In this document: positions 52,207 to 61,127 of the stretch, in pieces
How positions within the stretch are numbered: position 1 is the first letter of the stretch
How the letters are laid out: the number at the start of each line of letters is the position of its first letter
Assembly: GCA_963780755.1 (NCBI GenBank)
Contig: CAWACX010000001.1
Location: 1 to 64,000, forward strand
Reading direction: 5' to 3'
Source: JALYNX01 sp963780755
GTDB taxonomy: Bacteria > Actinomycetota > Acidimicrobiia > Spongiisociales > ZC4RG35
Length of the DNA stretch: 64,000 nt
The notes under the pieces: generated by a model
What the model was told of the DNA's origin: nothing
The model's input: only the letters and a program-made list of their open reading frames with translations
The model's database searches: none
Position numbers and translations under genes: made by a program

Positions 52207-53164
52207 ATGACGACACCGGGTCTCCCCGACGTCGACCCGCTGACTGCGCCCGTCGGCGAGCAGTTCGTGATCCAGCAACACCACGCCACTGCCCTCCATC
52301 ACGACTTCCGGCTGGAGATGTTGAACGAGGCAGGCCCGGTGTTGGTCTCCTGGGCGGTGCCCAAGGGCCTGCCCCGCCGTCGGGGGCAGCGTCACCTGGC
52401 GATCCGCACGCCGGACCACTCCATGGAGCACGCCACCTTCTCCGGGTCGATCCCCGGGGACGAATACGGCGGGGGAGAGGTGCGGATCTTCGACCATGGC
52501 GAGTTCGAGATGGTCGCCCGGAGCGATGACCGGATCACCTTTCGCCTGGACGGCGAGCGTCTCGCCGGCGTCTGGCACCTGGTGTCCACCGGTTCGGAGA
52601 GGGGCAAGGAGCAGTGGCTGGCGATGATGCGGGAGGATCTGCGCCCACCAGGAGAGGAGCGGCCGCCGCTGCAAGCCGATGGTGGCCACTTCTGGCACCG
52701 AGCCGTTCGACGACCCGGGATGGGGTTTCGAACCGAACTGGGACGGGAACCGCATGTTTGCTGTCTGTGGGGAGGAGACCCATTTGATCTCTGGCAGTGG
52801 AGAAGACCTGACCAGCACCCACCCCGAGCTGAAGAACCTGAACCGTCAGGTGATTGCCCTGGAGTCGATTCTCGACGGGGTGCTGGTCGCCGACGCGTTC
52901 GGCGCTGCCACCTACGTTGCATCCGACCTCCTCTACCTGGACGGCAAGGACCTGACCGATGAGCCTCTATCTGAGCGTCGACGGCTCCTCGAGGAGGCCA
53001 TCGTTCCCAATTCCTACCTCCAGGTCTCCCCCATGACCGAGGGCAGTGGGACCGCCCTCCACCAGGCCGCCACCGGGCAGGGCATGCCCGGGATCGTCGC
53101 CAAGCGGCTCGATTCGACCTATCAGCCGGGGGCGGGATCGGGGGATTGGCTCGTGATCAGCTGA
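52207..53164 (+). CDS. LigD-type 3'-phosphoesterase fused to a degenerate DNA ligase domain (frameshift near 52678)
   Basis: About 318 residues after correction. The N-terminal phosphoesterase domain has QQHHATALHHDFRLE, VSWAVPKGLP, HSMEHATFSGSIPGDEYGG and the late WHLV strand, as in the nuclease module of LigD. In the next frame a ligase-like adenylation domain follows: GWGFEPNWDGNRMFAV has Asn where the AMP-accepting Lys of K-x-D-G stands, ILDGVLVAD has Val instead of the motif III Glu, but IVAKRLDSTYQPG is conserved. No polymerase domain is present. An extra base near 52678 breaks the frame. It overlaps the DUF445 gene start (TGATG). Likely a DNA-end-processing or DNA-binding role without ligation. 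Confidence 0.78.
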
Positions 53165-54438
53165 TGACGGTTGGCGCCTCCTCGGTCCTCGATCCTGGCT
53201 ACGAGGAGAGGCGGATCCGGGAGTTACGACGCTGGAAGCGGCGCGCCAACGGCTTCCTTCTCGGCGCTCTCGTCGTCTTCCTGATCAGCCACCTCACCGG
53301 CGACGGAAGTGGCCTCAATGGGTGGATCCGCGCCGCCTCCGAAGCCGCCCTGATCGGGGGAATCGCCGATTGGTTCGCCGTCACCGCCCTCTTCCGGCAT
53401 CCGTTGGGGATCCCGATTCCGCACACCGCCCTGATCCCAAAAGGCAAGGACGAGATCGGCCGGGGGCTGGCGGAGTTCGTCCAACAGAACTTTCTGGATC
53501 CGACCAACCTCCGTCTGTGGCTGAGCAACGCCAACATCGCGGAGCGAGTGGCGATCTGGCTCGACTCCCCTGAACACGCGACCCTGGCCGCGCGGCGCAG
53601 CATCGAGACCGCAGCCACCATCGCCGAGTCCATCGACGACGAGCGAGTGGCGACGGTGGTCACCGACACGACCCTCGATTGGATGCGACAGACGGCGATA
53701 ACCCCCCTGATCTCCCTGGTGGTCGACGCCTGGCTCAAAGACGGGAGAACCCGGGAGTCGATAGAAGCCGGCCTCCGGGGAATCGAAGTCGTCCTCGTCG
53801 ACAACCTGCCCTACTTCAGGGAGAGCTTCGCTCGTTCGGCACCCTGGTGGGTCCCCTCCTGGGCGGGGAGCCTGCTCTTCGAGCGGATCATCGCCTCATT
53901 CCGGATTCTGGTCGACGACATGGCGTCGGACCCAAGACACCCCATCAGGTCGGACATCGATCAGATGCTCGCGGACTTGGCCGACGACCTGCGCAACTCG
54001 CCCGATCTGGCGCAGCGCATCGAAGAATCGAAGCTTCGCATCCTCGACTCTCCGGAGTTGGCGGCAGCGATCCAATCGCAGTGGCAGCTCCTACGCGGAA
54101 GTTTGGACCGCGCGGCCCGGGAGCCGGGCTCCGATTTGGAACAGCGGTTGGCGGAGCTGATCCAGTGGTGGGCGCGCCGGGTTCTCGACGACGCCGCGCT
54201 GCGAACGAGAATCGATGGCTGGATCGCCGAGTCTGCCGAGCGACTCGCACATCAATGGGACGACGAGGTCATCGGGTTAATCGAGACCACGGTCGCCGGA
54301 TGGGACCCGATCGAGATCTCACATCGCCTCGAGCTTCAACTCGGACGCGATCTCCAGTTCGTTCGGATCAACGGCACCGTGGTCGGGGCGCTGGTCGGTC
54401 TGGTGATCCATGCCCTGCTGCTGCTGGTCGACGGGTAA
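53164..54438 (+). CDS. DUF445 family membrane protein
   Basis: A 424-residue protein of the DUF445 family. After a basic N-terminus (RIRELRRWKRRANGFLLGAL) comes a first membrane helix, then SEAALIGGIADWFAVTALFR, HPLGIPIPHTALIPKGKDEI and GRGLAEFVQQNFLDP, the conserved family core. Long amphipathic helices follow, and a second membrane helix ends the protein (VVGALVGLVIHALLLLVDG). The family is widespread and uncharacterised. ATG at 53164 overlaps the LigD-like gene stop by one base (TGATG), so translation is probably coupled. Confidence 0.88.
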   Translation: MTVGASSVLDPGYEERRIRELRRWKRRANGFLLGALVVFLISHLTGDGSGLNGWIRAASEAALIGGIADWFAVTALFRHPLGIPIPHTALIPKGKDEIGRGLAEFVQQNFLDPTNLRLWLSNANIAERVAIWLDSPEHATLAARRSIETAATIAESIDDERVATVVTDTTLDWMRQTAITPLISLVVDAWLKDGRTRESIEAGLRGIEVVLVDNLPYFRESFARSAPWWVPSWAGSLLFERIIASFRILVDDMASDPRHPIRSDIDQMLADLADDLRNSPDLAQRIEESKLRILDSPELAAAIQSQWQLLRGSLDRAAREPGSDLEQRLAELIQWWARRVLDDAALRTRIDGWIAESAERLAHQWDDEVIGLIETTVAGWDPIEISHRLELQLGRDLQFVRINGTVVGALVGLVIHALLLLVDG

Positions 54439-54482
54439 CGGCCAATCGTCGCGACCCCTTTTCGGGGACAAGAGCAGGGATC

Positions 54483-56478
54483 TCACTCCAGTGAGGAGCC
54501 GATCATCTGCGACTCGACCACCGCTCCGAGACGCTCGAACTCGGCCAGCGCCGACTTCAACTCGATGTCGGCCATGGTCACGGCACCATCGTCTCGATAC
54601 GCCGAGGCGAGGTCGGTGCGGGCCCGGGCGGCGTCGAACGGCAGTCCGAGCACGGTGAACAGTCCTGACTGCTCCTTGGAGGGCTTCGATCGCCTCGGCT
54701 GAATGGCCTCGGGTCCGGGCGATCCTTCCGGCACCGGCCAGTGCCTGGGCGGCGAAGAGGTCGGATCGAGCGAGGCGCCCCACCCCCTCCAGTTCCTCGA
54801 CTGCCTCCTGAGCCCTTGTCAGTTCATCAGCCTCGAGGGCCAGTTCGATCAATGCAGGCAGGATCCGGGCACGGGCCCACGGCGTGAGATTCGGGGAGCG
54901 AAGGGTGCGCTCCAGCAGGTCGATGCCGGATGCGAGGTCGCCCCGGCGCGCCAGCAGCAGCGCATATCCCGGCACCGGCTCACGGCCCCGGACCAGGGCG
55001 TTCTGAAACGCCTCCTCGGCCTTGACCTCGTCGCCGACCCGGAGGCGCATCTCGCCGTATTGATACCAGGCCTCGCCCACCACGTCGGTGAGCATCCCCA
55101 ACTCGTCGGAGGCCCTCATCACCTCGGCCTCGGCCCGCACCCACTCGCCCTTTTGCCACAGGAGTTCGGCCTTGAACACCCGACACACACCCGGATAGGG
55201 CCCGTGATCGTTTTCGCTGCACCAGCGATCGGCTTCCTCGCTCCATTGGCCGGCACGCCGGATGTCTCCGGTCTGGTCGCAGACCGCCAACATGTTGCAG
55301 AAGCTGCGCCCGACGACCATCGGGGTCACGTCTCCGGCGATCGCAGCCAACATCGCCTCGTCCATGAGGGCCATCCCCTTCTCGATCTCCCCGGTCGCCA
55401 CCAGGGTCCGCCCTTGATCCTGGAGTGCCAATGCCTCGAGGCTCCCATCACCATGGCCTCGGGCGATCTCCATTACCCGATTTGACAGTTCCATGGCTCT
55501 CTCGAACTCATGGTCGGTCTCCAGGGCGCCCACCGTCTGCCAACGCAGCAGATGTCCTCTGGCCAGTGAGCTCTGGTCCTCGTCGTCCTCGAGAAGATGC
55601 TCGGCCCGGCGCTCCCAGGCCCGGGAAACGTCCGGCGCCAGGGCGTGTTTGTGAGCCTCGGAGAGCATGAGTGCGGCCATCACCGCCCGGTGTGGGTTGT
55701 CCTCCGAGAGATGAGCGCTGTAGGCGGCCTCGAAGCGCGCGGTCATCTCACCGTGGCGACCGAGCCACCACATAGCGTTGGCCATCATCTCATGAAGCTC
55801 GCCATCGAGAGGCTGGCTGGCCTCGATGCGGAGGAGGAGAAGCCTGGTCTCCTCCCACTTCTTTGCTTGAAAGGCGGCACGGGCTTCTGCCGCCAGCCGG
55901 GAAGATTCGGGCTCGATCGTCCGCAGGGCTGCAAAGTGCTCGGCAGAGTCTCCGACGACCACCTGGAAGATCTCTTCCGGCTTGTCGAGATCTTTGAGAT
56001 AGTGAACACCCAGAGATCGCAAGGAGACGCCCTCCCGGAGGCCGTCCACAGCAAGCCCGCGGGTGGCCGAAGACATCAGGATTTGGCCACCATGACCCGC
56101 GGCCATCACCCGGGCTACCCGATTCAATGCCGGTCCGAAGTAGTCCCCACCCTCGTTGCGGGCGGCTCCGGTGTGAATCCCGATCCGGACCCGTATCCCG
56201 GGCTCGGTGGGCCAGGTCGACTCTCCGAGACCGCTTTGGGCGTCGATCGCCGCCTCGACCGCCGCAACCGGGTCGGCGAAGGCTGTGTAGAAGGCGTCGC
56301 CGACCGTCTTGAACACGACACCGCCGTGAGCATCGATCGCATCACCGATGATCTGATTGTGCTGGGCGAGAGCGGCGCGCATGGCTTGCGGCGACCGTTC
56401 CCAAAGCTGGGTCGAGCCTTCGATGTCGGTGAACAGAAAGGTGACCGCCCCATCGGGCAGGCGGCTCGAGATCTCCAC
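54483..56478 (-). CDS. Class III nucleotidyl cyclase with TPR-like region (frameshift near 54678)
   Basis: About 664 residues after correction. The cyclase domain (about 5-180) looks catalytically complete: FLFTDIEGSTQLWERS (metal Asp), VVFKTVGDAFYTAF (specificity Lys and second metal Asp) and YFGPALNRVARVMAAGHGGQ with the transition-state Asn and Arg. The rest is helical TPR-like repeat, without a P-loop ATPase. The end in the second frame reads KEQSGLFTVLGLPFDAARA and RTDLASAYRDDGAVTMADIE; one extra base near 54678 separates it. GTG at 56478 has TAGATT seven bases upstream; TTG 56508 is less likely. Confidence 0.82.
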
Positions 56479-56485
56479 CGATTCG

Positions 56486-56491
56486 AATCTA
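56486..56491 (-). promoter_or_regulatory. Leaderless -10 element TAGATT
   Basis: On the minus strand TAGATT ends seven bases before the GTG at 56478. Confidence 0.5.
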
Positions 56492-56540
56492 CCGGAGACC
56501 TCCGACAACGACCGACGCTCGAATCGGGTTCAATAGGAGC

Positions 56541-57362
56541 ATGACGATTTCATTGGGCCGGTTCGGCTTCTGGCGGATGCTGCGCAACACGACCCCAGAG
56601 ATGGCCCGGGAGGCCGAGGCTCTCGGATTTGGTGCGATCTGGGTCGGAGGCTCGCCGCCGGGTGACCTCCAGGCCGTCGAGTCCCTACTGGATGCCACCG
56701 AGCGGATCCCGGTGATCACAGGGATAGTCAATATGTGGCGCGAGGAAGCGGGCACCGTTGCCGCCTCCTATCACCGGATCGCTGCGCGGCACTCCGACCG
56801 ATTCCTGCTCGGGGTCGGGATCGGGCATCGTGAGGCCACCGAGGAATACAGGGATCCACTTGCGAAAATCAACGAGTACCTGGAACAACTCAGCGGCGCC
56901 GGCGTGCCCCGGGACCGCCTGCTCCTGGCGGCGCTCGGGCCCAAGGCGCTCCGCATCGCAGCCGAGCGAACCGTCGGCGCCCACCCCTATCTCACCACGC
57001 CCCAACACACGGCTTTTGCCCGTGAGGTGATGGGCGAAGGGCCCCTCCTCGCCCCGGAGCACAAGATCGTCCTCGAGGGGGATCCGGAACAGGCCCGGGC
57101 CCAGGGGAGAAGAGTGATCGGCTACTACCTGGACCGGGTCAACTACCGGAACAACCTGCTTCGCACCGGCTGGTCGGAGTCCGACTTCTCCGACGGCGGC
57201 AGCGATGAACTGATCGATGCCCTGGTGCTCCACGGATCACCTGAGCACATCATCGCCGGAGTCGAGGCGCATCTCGATGCCGGTGCCGATCACGTCGGAA
57301 TACAGGTCCTCGGCGACGACCCGATATCCGCTTTCCGTGCCCTCGCCGACATCGTGTATTGA
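56541..57362 (+). CDS. LLM-class (F420-dependent type) oxidoreductase
   Basis: A 273-residue luciferase-like TIM-barrel protein. It shows ISLGRFGFWRMLRNTTPEMA, EAEALGFGAIWVGGSPPGDL, ITGIVNMWREEAGTVAASYH, RFLLGVGIGHREATEEYRDP and DAGADHVGIQVLGDDP, the usual order for F420-dependent members in actinobacteria. F420 use is inferred from similarity, since FMN-dependent relatives exist. ATG start with AGGAG directly before it. Divergent from the cyclase-TPR gene, 62 bases between starts. Substrate unknown. Confidence 0.88.
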   Translation: MTISLGRFGFWRMLRNTTPEMAREAEALGFGAIWVGGSPPGDLQAVESLLDATERIPVITGIVNMWREEAGTVAASYHRIAARHSDRFLLGVGIGHREATEEYRDPLAKINEYLEQLSGAGVPRDRLLLAALGPKALRIAAERTVGAHPYLTTPQHTAFAREVMGEGPLLAPEHKIVLEGDPEQARAQGRRVIGYYLDRVNYRNNLLRTGWSESDFSDGGSDELIDALVLHGSPEHIIAGVEAHLDAGADHVGIQVLGDDPISAFRALADIVY

Positions 57363-57407
57363 CGTTGTGTAGCGTTCCCCGTCCCATTCTGAGAGGACGA
57401 AGACCGC

Positions 57408-57719
57408 ATGTGCTGTTTGTTCGCCACCCTGGTCCTGGCTGGGCCGCGTCTGGGAATCATCGTGTGGGGGTTGTGGCAGCCGGCACGCTGGGAAGCGACC
57501 TTCGACACCTTCATCTGGCCGTTGCTCGGGTTTCTCTTCCTCCCCTGGACCACGCTGATGTATGTGTCGGTGGCCCCCGGTGGAGTCGACGGCTTCGACT
57601 GGTTCTGGATCGTGCTCGCAGTGGTCTTCGACATCATGTCCTACGGGGCCAGCGCCTACGGGAACCGGGACACGATCAAGAGCTACAGCACACCCACCCC
57701 GCCACCGTCGGCCGCATGA
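57408..57719 (+). CDS. Small three-helix membrane protein
   Basis: A 103-residue integral membrane protein with three hydrophobic segments: CCLFATLVLAGPRLGIIVWG, TFIWPLLGFLFLPWTTLMYV and WFWIVLAVVFDIMSYGASAY. It ends in a short proline-rich tail. Similar small hypothetical proteins are common in actinobacteria; function is unknown. GAGAGGA lies nine bases before the ATG. Confidence 0.7.
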   Translation: MCCLFATLVLAGPRLGIIVWGLWQPARWEATFDTFIWPLLGFLFLPWTTLMYVSVAPGGVDGFDWFWIVLAVVFDIMSYGASAYGNRDTIKSYSTPTPPPSAA

Positions 57720-57726
57720 ACTCGGG

Positions 57727-58092
57727 CTAGTCGATCGGGTCCAACCGCAGGGTGGTATCGAGCACGCCGGGGGTGAGCATGGCGTCGAGGGATCGCCCCG
57801 GCCGGTACTTGGCGCGGAGTGCGTCCGAAACCCGTTCCACCGACACGCTGTCGGTGACACGCGACGCCCGGAACGGGTAGCTCTCGGCGCCGACGATCAG
57901 GGCGACGTCGGGGTTGGCCAGGGCCCGCTGATACCAGCGTCCTGCCGGTCCCCGGACCGAGCGCACGAACACCTCTCCGTCATCGACCATCACCCAGATG
58001 ATCGTGCGCCGGGCCTGATCACCATTGCGGGTCTCGATCTCCACCATCTGGGTGTCGTCGATGCGACCTAGCTGCTCTGGGCTGAGAGGCAT
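57727..58092 (-). CDS. DUF2255 family protein (flavin-reductase/FDOR-like fold)
   Basis: A 121-residue protein with a split-barrel pattern: QMVEIETRNGDQARRTIIWV, DDGEVFVRSVRGPAGRWYQR, ALANPDVALIVGAESYPFRA. This matches DUF2255, related in fold to deazaflavin-dependent nitroreductases. F420 or FMN binding is possible but not shown. The ATG start is supported by TAGCGT six bases upstream on the minus strand. Convergent to the small membrane protein gene, seven bases apart. Confidence 0.75.
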   Translation of the reverse strand: MPLSPEQLGRIDDTQMVEIETRNGDQARRTIIWVMVDDGEVFVRSVRGPAGRWYQRALANPDVALIVGAESYPFRASRVTDSVSVERVSDALRAKYRPGRSLDAMLTPGVLDTTLRLDPID

Positions 58093-58098
58093 GAAGCA

Positions 58099-58104
58099 AC
58101 GCTA
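58099..58104 (-). promoter_or_regulatory. Leaderless -10 element TAGCGT
   Basis: On the minus strand TAGCGT ends six bases before the ATG at 58092. Confidence 0.5.
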
Positions 58105-58182
58105 CCCACGACCGGCCCGGACGCGACTCGACGGCGGGGGGACATCCGCCGTCGAGCCCGGTCCGAAGGTGAGAGGTTCGGG

Positions 58183-59866
58183 TCAGTCCACCGCCTCCTC
58201 GGCGTTGACGATCCCGCTCCCGTAGAAGCCGTTGAAGTCCTCGTCGCCCTCGCACAGAGCGGTGAACTCGGCGGGTCGGCCCACGTTCTCATAGGAGAAC
58301 GGGTTGGGCGTGGGGCATTCGGTCTCGGTGGCGGACCGGGTCAGGGCCCGCTCCACCCGCCGCGGGTCCATCCCGAACCCACCACGACGGTTGCGACCTT
58401 CCTCGCTGATGATCAACGCCACCACCCCGGTGACGTGCGGGGCGGCCATCGACGTCCCCTGCAGGTACTGGTAGTAGGCGCAGGTGTCACCCTTGCAGTC
58501 CTTGACCACGAAGTCGTTGGTCGGCTCACCGTTGGCGTCGATGTCACCCAGTTCGATCCCGACGCTCTCCGGATAAGGCGCCAGCACCAGGTTGCTCACG
58601 GTCTGGAATGCCGGGGTTCCGAGCCCGTCACGGAAGTAGCCACCAGGGGCGCTCACCGTGATCTGCTCCACCCCGTAGTTGGAGTAGTCGGCCTTGGTGG
58701 TGCTCGGGCCTAAGGCGGAGACCCCGATCACGTGCGGCCCTTCGACCGGAAGGTCGATGCAGTCGTTGTCGACGGTGCGGTCGATCTCGGTGTTCAGCGG
58801 GAAGTCGGGGCTGGTGTTGTCGAACTTGGACGGCGCACCGAGGTCGATGTGGCTGTTGCCCAACGAGCCGACCAGAGTCACTCCCCGGTCGTGCGCGTAC
58901 TCCATGGCCCGGAAATGGGCCTGGATGATGGTCTGCATCTCGATGAGGTCCTCGGCGGTCACCGCCGGGCTCGCGTCAGCGGCCGAGGGGCAGTTGTAGA
59001 GCCAGGGGTCGGTGTAGAAGCTCATGTTGACCACGTCGACCCCCTTGTCGCCGGCATAAGTCGAGCGCGTCGACCACCGCGGGGAGGAAGAAGAACCCTG
59101 AGTCCTGTCCGGCCCTGAGGTTGACCAGGGTCACCTTGGGCGCCACACCCGAGGTCCCCAGTCGGTTGATCGGGGCTGCCACGGTTCCGGCGACGTGGGT
59201 GCCGTGCCCGTTCTCGTCGACGTTGGCCGCGTCCTCGCAGGAGGCATCGGCCTCGGCGGCACAGTCGCCATCGATTTCGGGGATGTCCGTGGTGAAGTTG
59301 CGGCTCAGCTTGGAGCTGAAGTTGCGGGCGATGTCGGGGTGGGTTCCGTCGATGCCGGTGTCGATGATCCCCACCAGCACCTGCTTCTTCCCCTGCTGCT
59401 CGTCATAGGAGCCGTCAGCGGTGGCGTCGATCATCTTCATGTCCCACTGGAGAGAGGCCAGGGGCTCCTCGCCGCGCCGGGACTGCGACTTCGACGAACC
59501 CTCGGTCTGCGCGTCGCGTTCCGACTGCAGCCGCTCATCGTCGAACTTGCGCTCGTCGGGTTTGGTGGCCCCGATCGCATCGTTGGAGGCGGCGCCGAAA
59601 ACCGCTTCTTCGGCCGAGACTTCGGTGACGAAGTTCTCGGGGGCGGCAACGGTCACCGTCGCTAGGCCAACGGCTTCGTTGACCGCGACAACTTCCCCAC
59701 CTGCGGCCTCGATCGCAGCCACACCGTCAGCGGTGCTGGCCCCCTCTTCGAAGAGGACAACGAACTCCTGTCCCTCACCGTCGGCGGCGTTGGAAGCAGC
59801 AAACCCTGGCACGGATAGGGCCAGGGCTGCGGTGATGGCTACAAAGATCACGAACGAGCGACGCAT
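58183..59866 (-). CDS. Secreted subtilisin-like serine protease (S8), frameshift near 59059
   Basis: About 560 residues after correction. A signal peptide (SFVIFVAITAALALSVPGFA) is followed by an inhibitor-like propeptide (EFVVLFEEGASTADGVAAIE) and the catalytic domain: Asp in VGIIDTGIDGTHPD, His in ENGHGTHVAGTVAAP, oxyanion Asn in VGSLGNSHI and Ser in LQGTSMAAPHVTGV. Cysteine-containing insertions (DGDCAAEADASCEDAA, KDCKGDTCAY) suggest disulfides. The first part ends LPAVVDALD, and the next frame resumes YAGDKGVDVVNMSFYTDPW; one extra T near 59059 explains it. GGAGG lies five bases before the ATG. Confidence 0.88.
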
Positions 59867-59935
59867 GGGTTCCTCCCTTGTCTGCGACGTCAGAACCGCG
59901 GCCTACCCGATCGCAACCGGGTGTAAACCTCCGAA

Positions 59936-59941
59936 TAGGTT
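59936..59941 (+). promoter_or_regulatory. Leaderless -10 element TAGGTT
   Basis: TAGGTT ends seven bases before the GTG at 59949. Confidence 0.5.
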
Positions 59942-59948
59942 TGGCTCG

Positions 59949-60555
59949 GTGCCGCCCTTGATCCGACCTGCCGAACTCGATGACCTGGACGCCCTGTACG
60001 CGGTATGCCTTCGCACCGGCGACGCCGGCGAGGATGCGACAGGGCTATTCGACGATCCACGACTCCTCGGCGAGGTCTATGTCGGCCCATATCTGGCGAT
60101 GCCGGGCGGTATCGGACTCACTGTGGTCGAGGACGGCGTCCCTTCGGGATATGCCCTGGCTGCCGTAGACACCAGGAGCTTCGAGGACCTGTGTGAGGAG
60201 CGATGGTGGCCCCCCCTGCGAATCCGCTACCCGGACCCTGGCACCAATCCGGCGACGCCCGACCAGAAGTTGATCCAGGTGTTCTACGGCCCGCCACGGG
60301 CAGCAGACGAGGTGGTTCACGCGTTATCCGGCGCATCTCCATCTCGATCTGCTTCCCACCCTCCAGGGAAAGGGAGTGGGCCGTTCGCTGATGGACCGAC
60401 TTCTCGACGACCTGGGCGCGCGGGGAGTGCCCGGAGTGCATCTGGGTGCCGATCCACGCAACCGGCGGGCGATTGGCTTCTACACCCACCTCGGGTTCGT
60501 CACACTCGCGGAACATCCGGAGGTGGTGGTGATGGGGCTACGACTCAGGACGTGA
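59949..60555 (+). CDS. GNAT-family N-acetyltransferase (frameshift near 60324)
   Basis: About 201 residues after correction. It begins LIRPAELDDLDALYAVCLRT and has GLTVVEDGVPSGYALAAVDT before the break. The next frame gives PAHLHLDLLPTLQGKGVGRS with the acetyl-CoA loop Q-G-K-G-V-G, then LMDRLLDDLGARGVPGVHLG and GFYTHLGFVTLAEHP. The PAHLHxDLLP motif is characteristic of a GNAT group related to O-GlcNAcase-associated acetyltransferases. One extra T near 60324 causes the break. GTG at 59949 is placed by TAGGTT. Overlaps the convergent macro-domain gene by 18 bases. Confidence 0.8.
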
Positions 60556-61074
60556 TCCCAAGGCGGCCCGGTACAGGTCGTAGTTGTCCGGGTCGAAGCA
60601 GACGAACGTCACTCGAGACAGGTCGTCCGGGCGTTCCTCGATCCATCTGGTGACGGCCCGGACCGCAGTCTCCGCGGCTAGGCCGAGCGGAAACCCATAG
60701 ATTCCGGTCGAGATGTTGGGGAAGGCCACGGTGGAGCAGTCATTGGCGACGGCGAGGTCGAGGCTGGCGCGATAGCAGGAGGCCAACAAGTCGACCCCCT
60801 CATCCGGCTCGACACGGTCCCAGATCGGCCCCACGGTGTGGATCACATGCCGGGCGGGGAGGAGCCCGGCCCCGGTGATCGCTGCCTGACCGGTGGTAAG
60901 CGGGCCTCGTTCTCGCACGATCGCCTGACACTCAGCGAGGATCGTGGGCCCTCCGATGGCGTGGATGGCCCCGTTCACCCCGGCCCCACCCGCCAAGTTA
61001 GAGTTGGCGGCGTTGACGATGGCGTCGACCTCAACCGTCGTGATATCGCCTTGAATTGCCTCGAGAATGGTGAT
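60538..61074 (-). CDS. Macro-domain (ADP-ribose-binding) protein, apparent ATC start
   Basis: A 178-residue macro domain. It reads ITILEAIQGDITTVEVDAIV then NAANSNLAGGAGVNGAIHAI, TGAGLLPARHVIHTVGPIW and the glycine loop FPNISTGIYGFPLGLAAETA, all motifs of ADP-ribose or O-acetyl-ADP-ribose hydrolases. The frame from the conserved N-terminus (QGDITT...NAANS) has no ATG, GTG or TTG; the codon aligned with the usual start is ATC at 61074, and TAACGT ends exactly six bases before it. The TTG at 60996 would delete the first strand and the catalytic Asn. So either a rare ATC start or an altered ATG. Confidence 0.82.
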   Translation of the reverse strand: MTILEAIQGDITTVEVDAIVNAANSNLAGGAGVNGAIHAIGGPTILAECQAIVRERGPLTTGQAAITGAGLLPARHVIHTVGPIWDRVEPDEGVDLLASCYRASLDLAVANDCSTVAFPNISTGIYGFPLGLAAETAVRAVTRWIEERPDDLSRVTFVCFDPDNYDLYRAALGSRPES

Positions 61075-61080
61075 GCTCCG

Positions 61081-61086
61081 ACGTTA
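61081..61086 (-). promoter_or_regulatory. Leaderless -10 element TAACGT for the macro-domain gene
   Basis: On the minus strand TAACGT ends six bases before the apparent ATC start codon at 61074. With the element at 61116-61121 it forms a compact divergent promoter pair. Confidence 0.5.
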
Positions 61087-61115
61087 CGCCAGGAAGATCT
61101 GTCACACCCACCGTT

Positions 61116-61121
61116 CATAGT
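61116..61121 (+). promoter_or_regulatory. Leaderless -10 element CATAGT for the vWA gene
   Basis: CATAGT ends six bases before the ATG at 61128. Confidence 0.5.
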
Positions 61122-61127
61122 GGGGGC

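Noticed and set aside
14072..60555. Programmed +1 ribosomal frameshifting as a common mechanism for the broken genes
   Set aside because: The eleven +1 sites share no slippery heptamer, stop codon or downstream structure that I can see, and the genes are functionally unrelated. Single-base sequence errors or pseudogenes explain them better.
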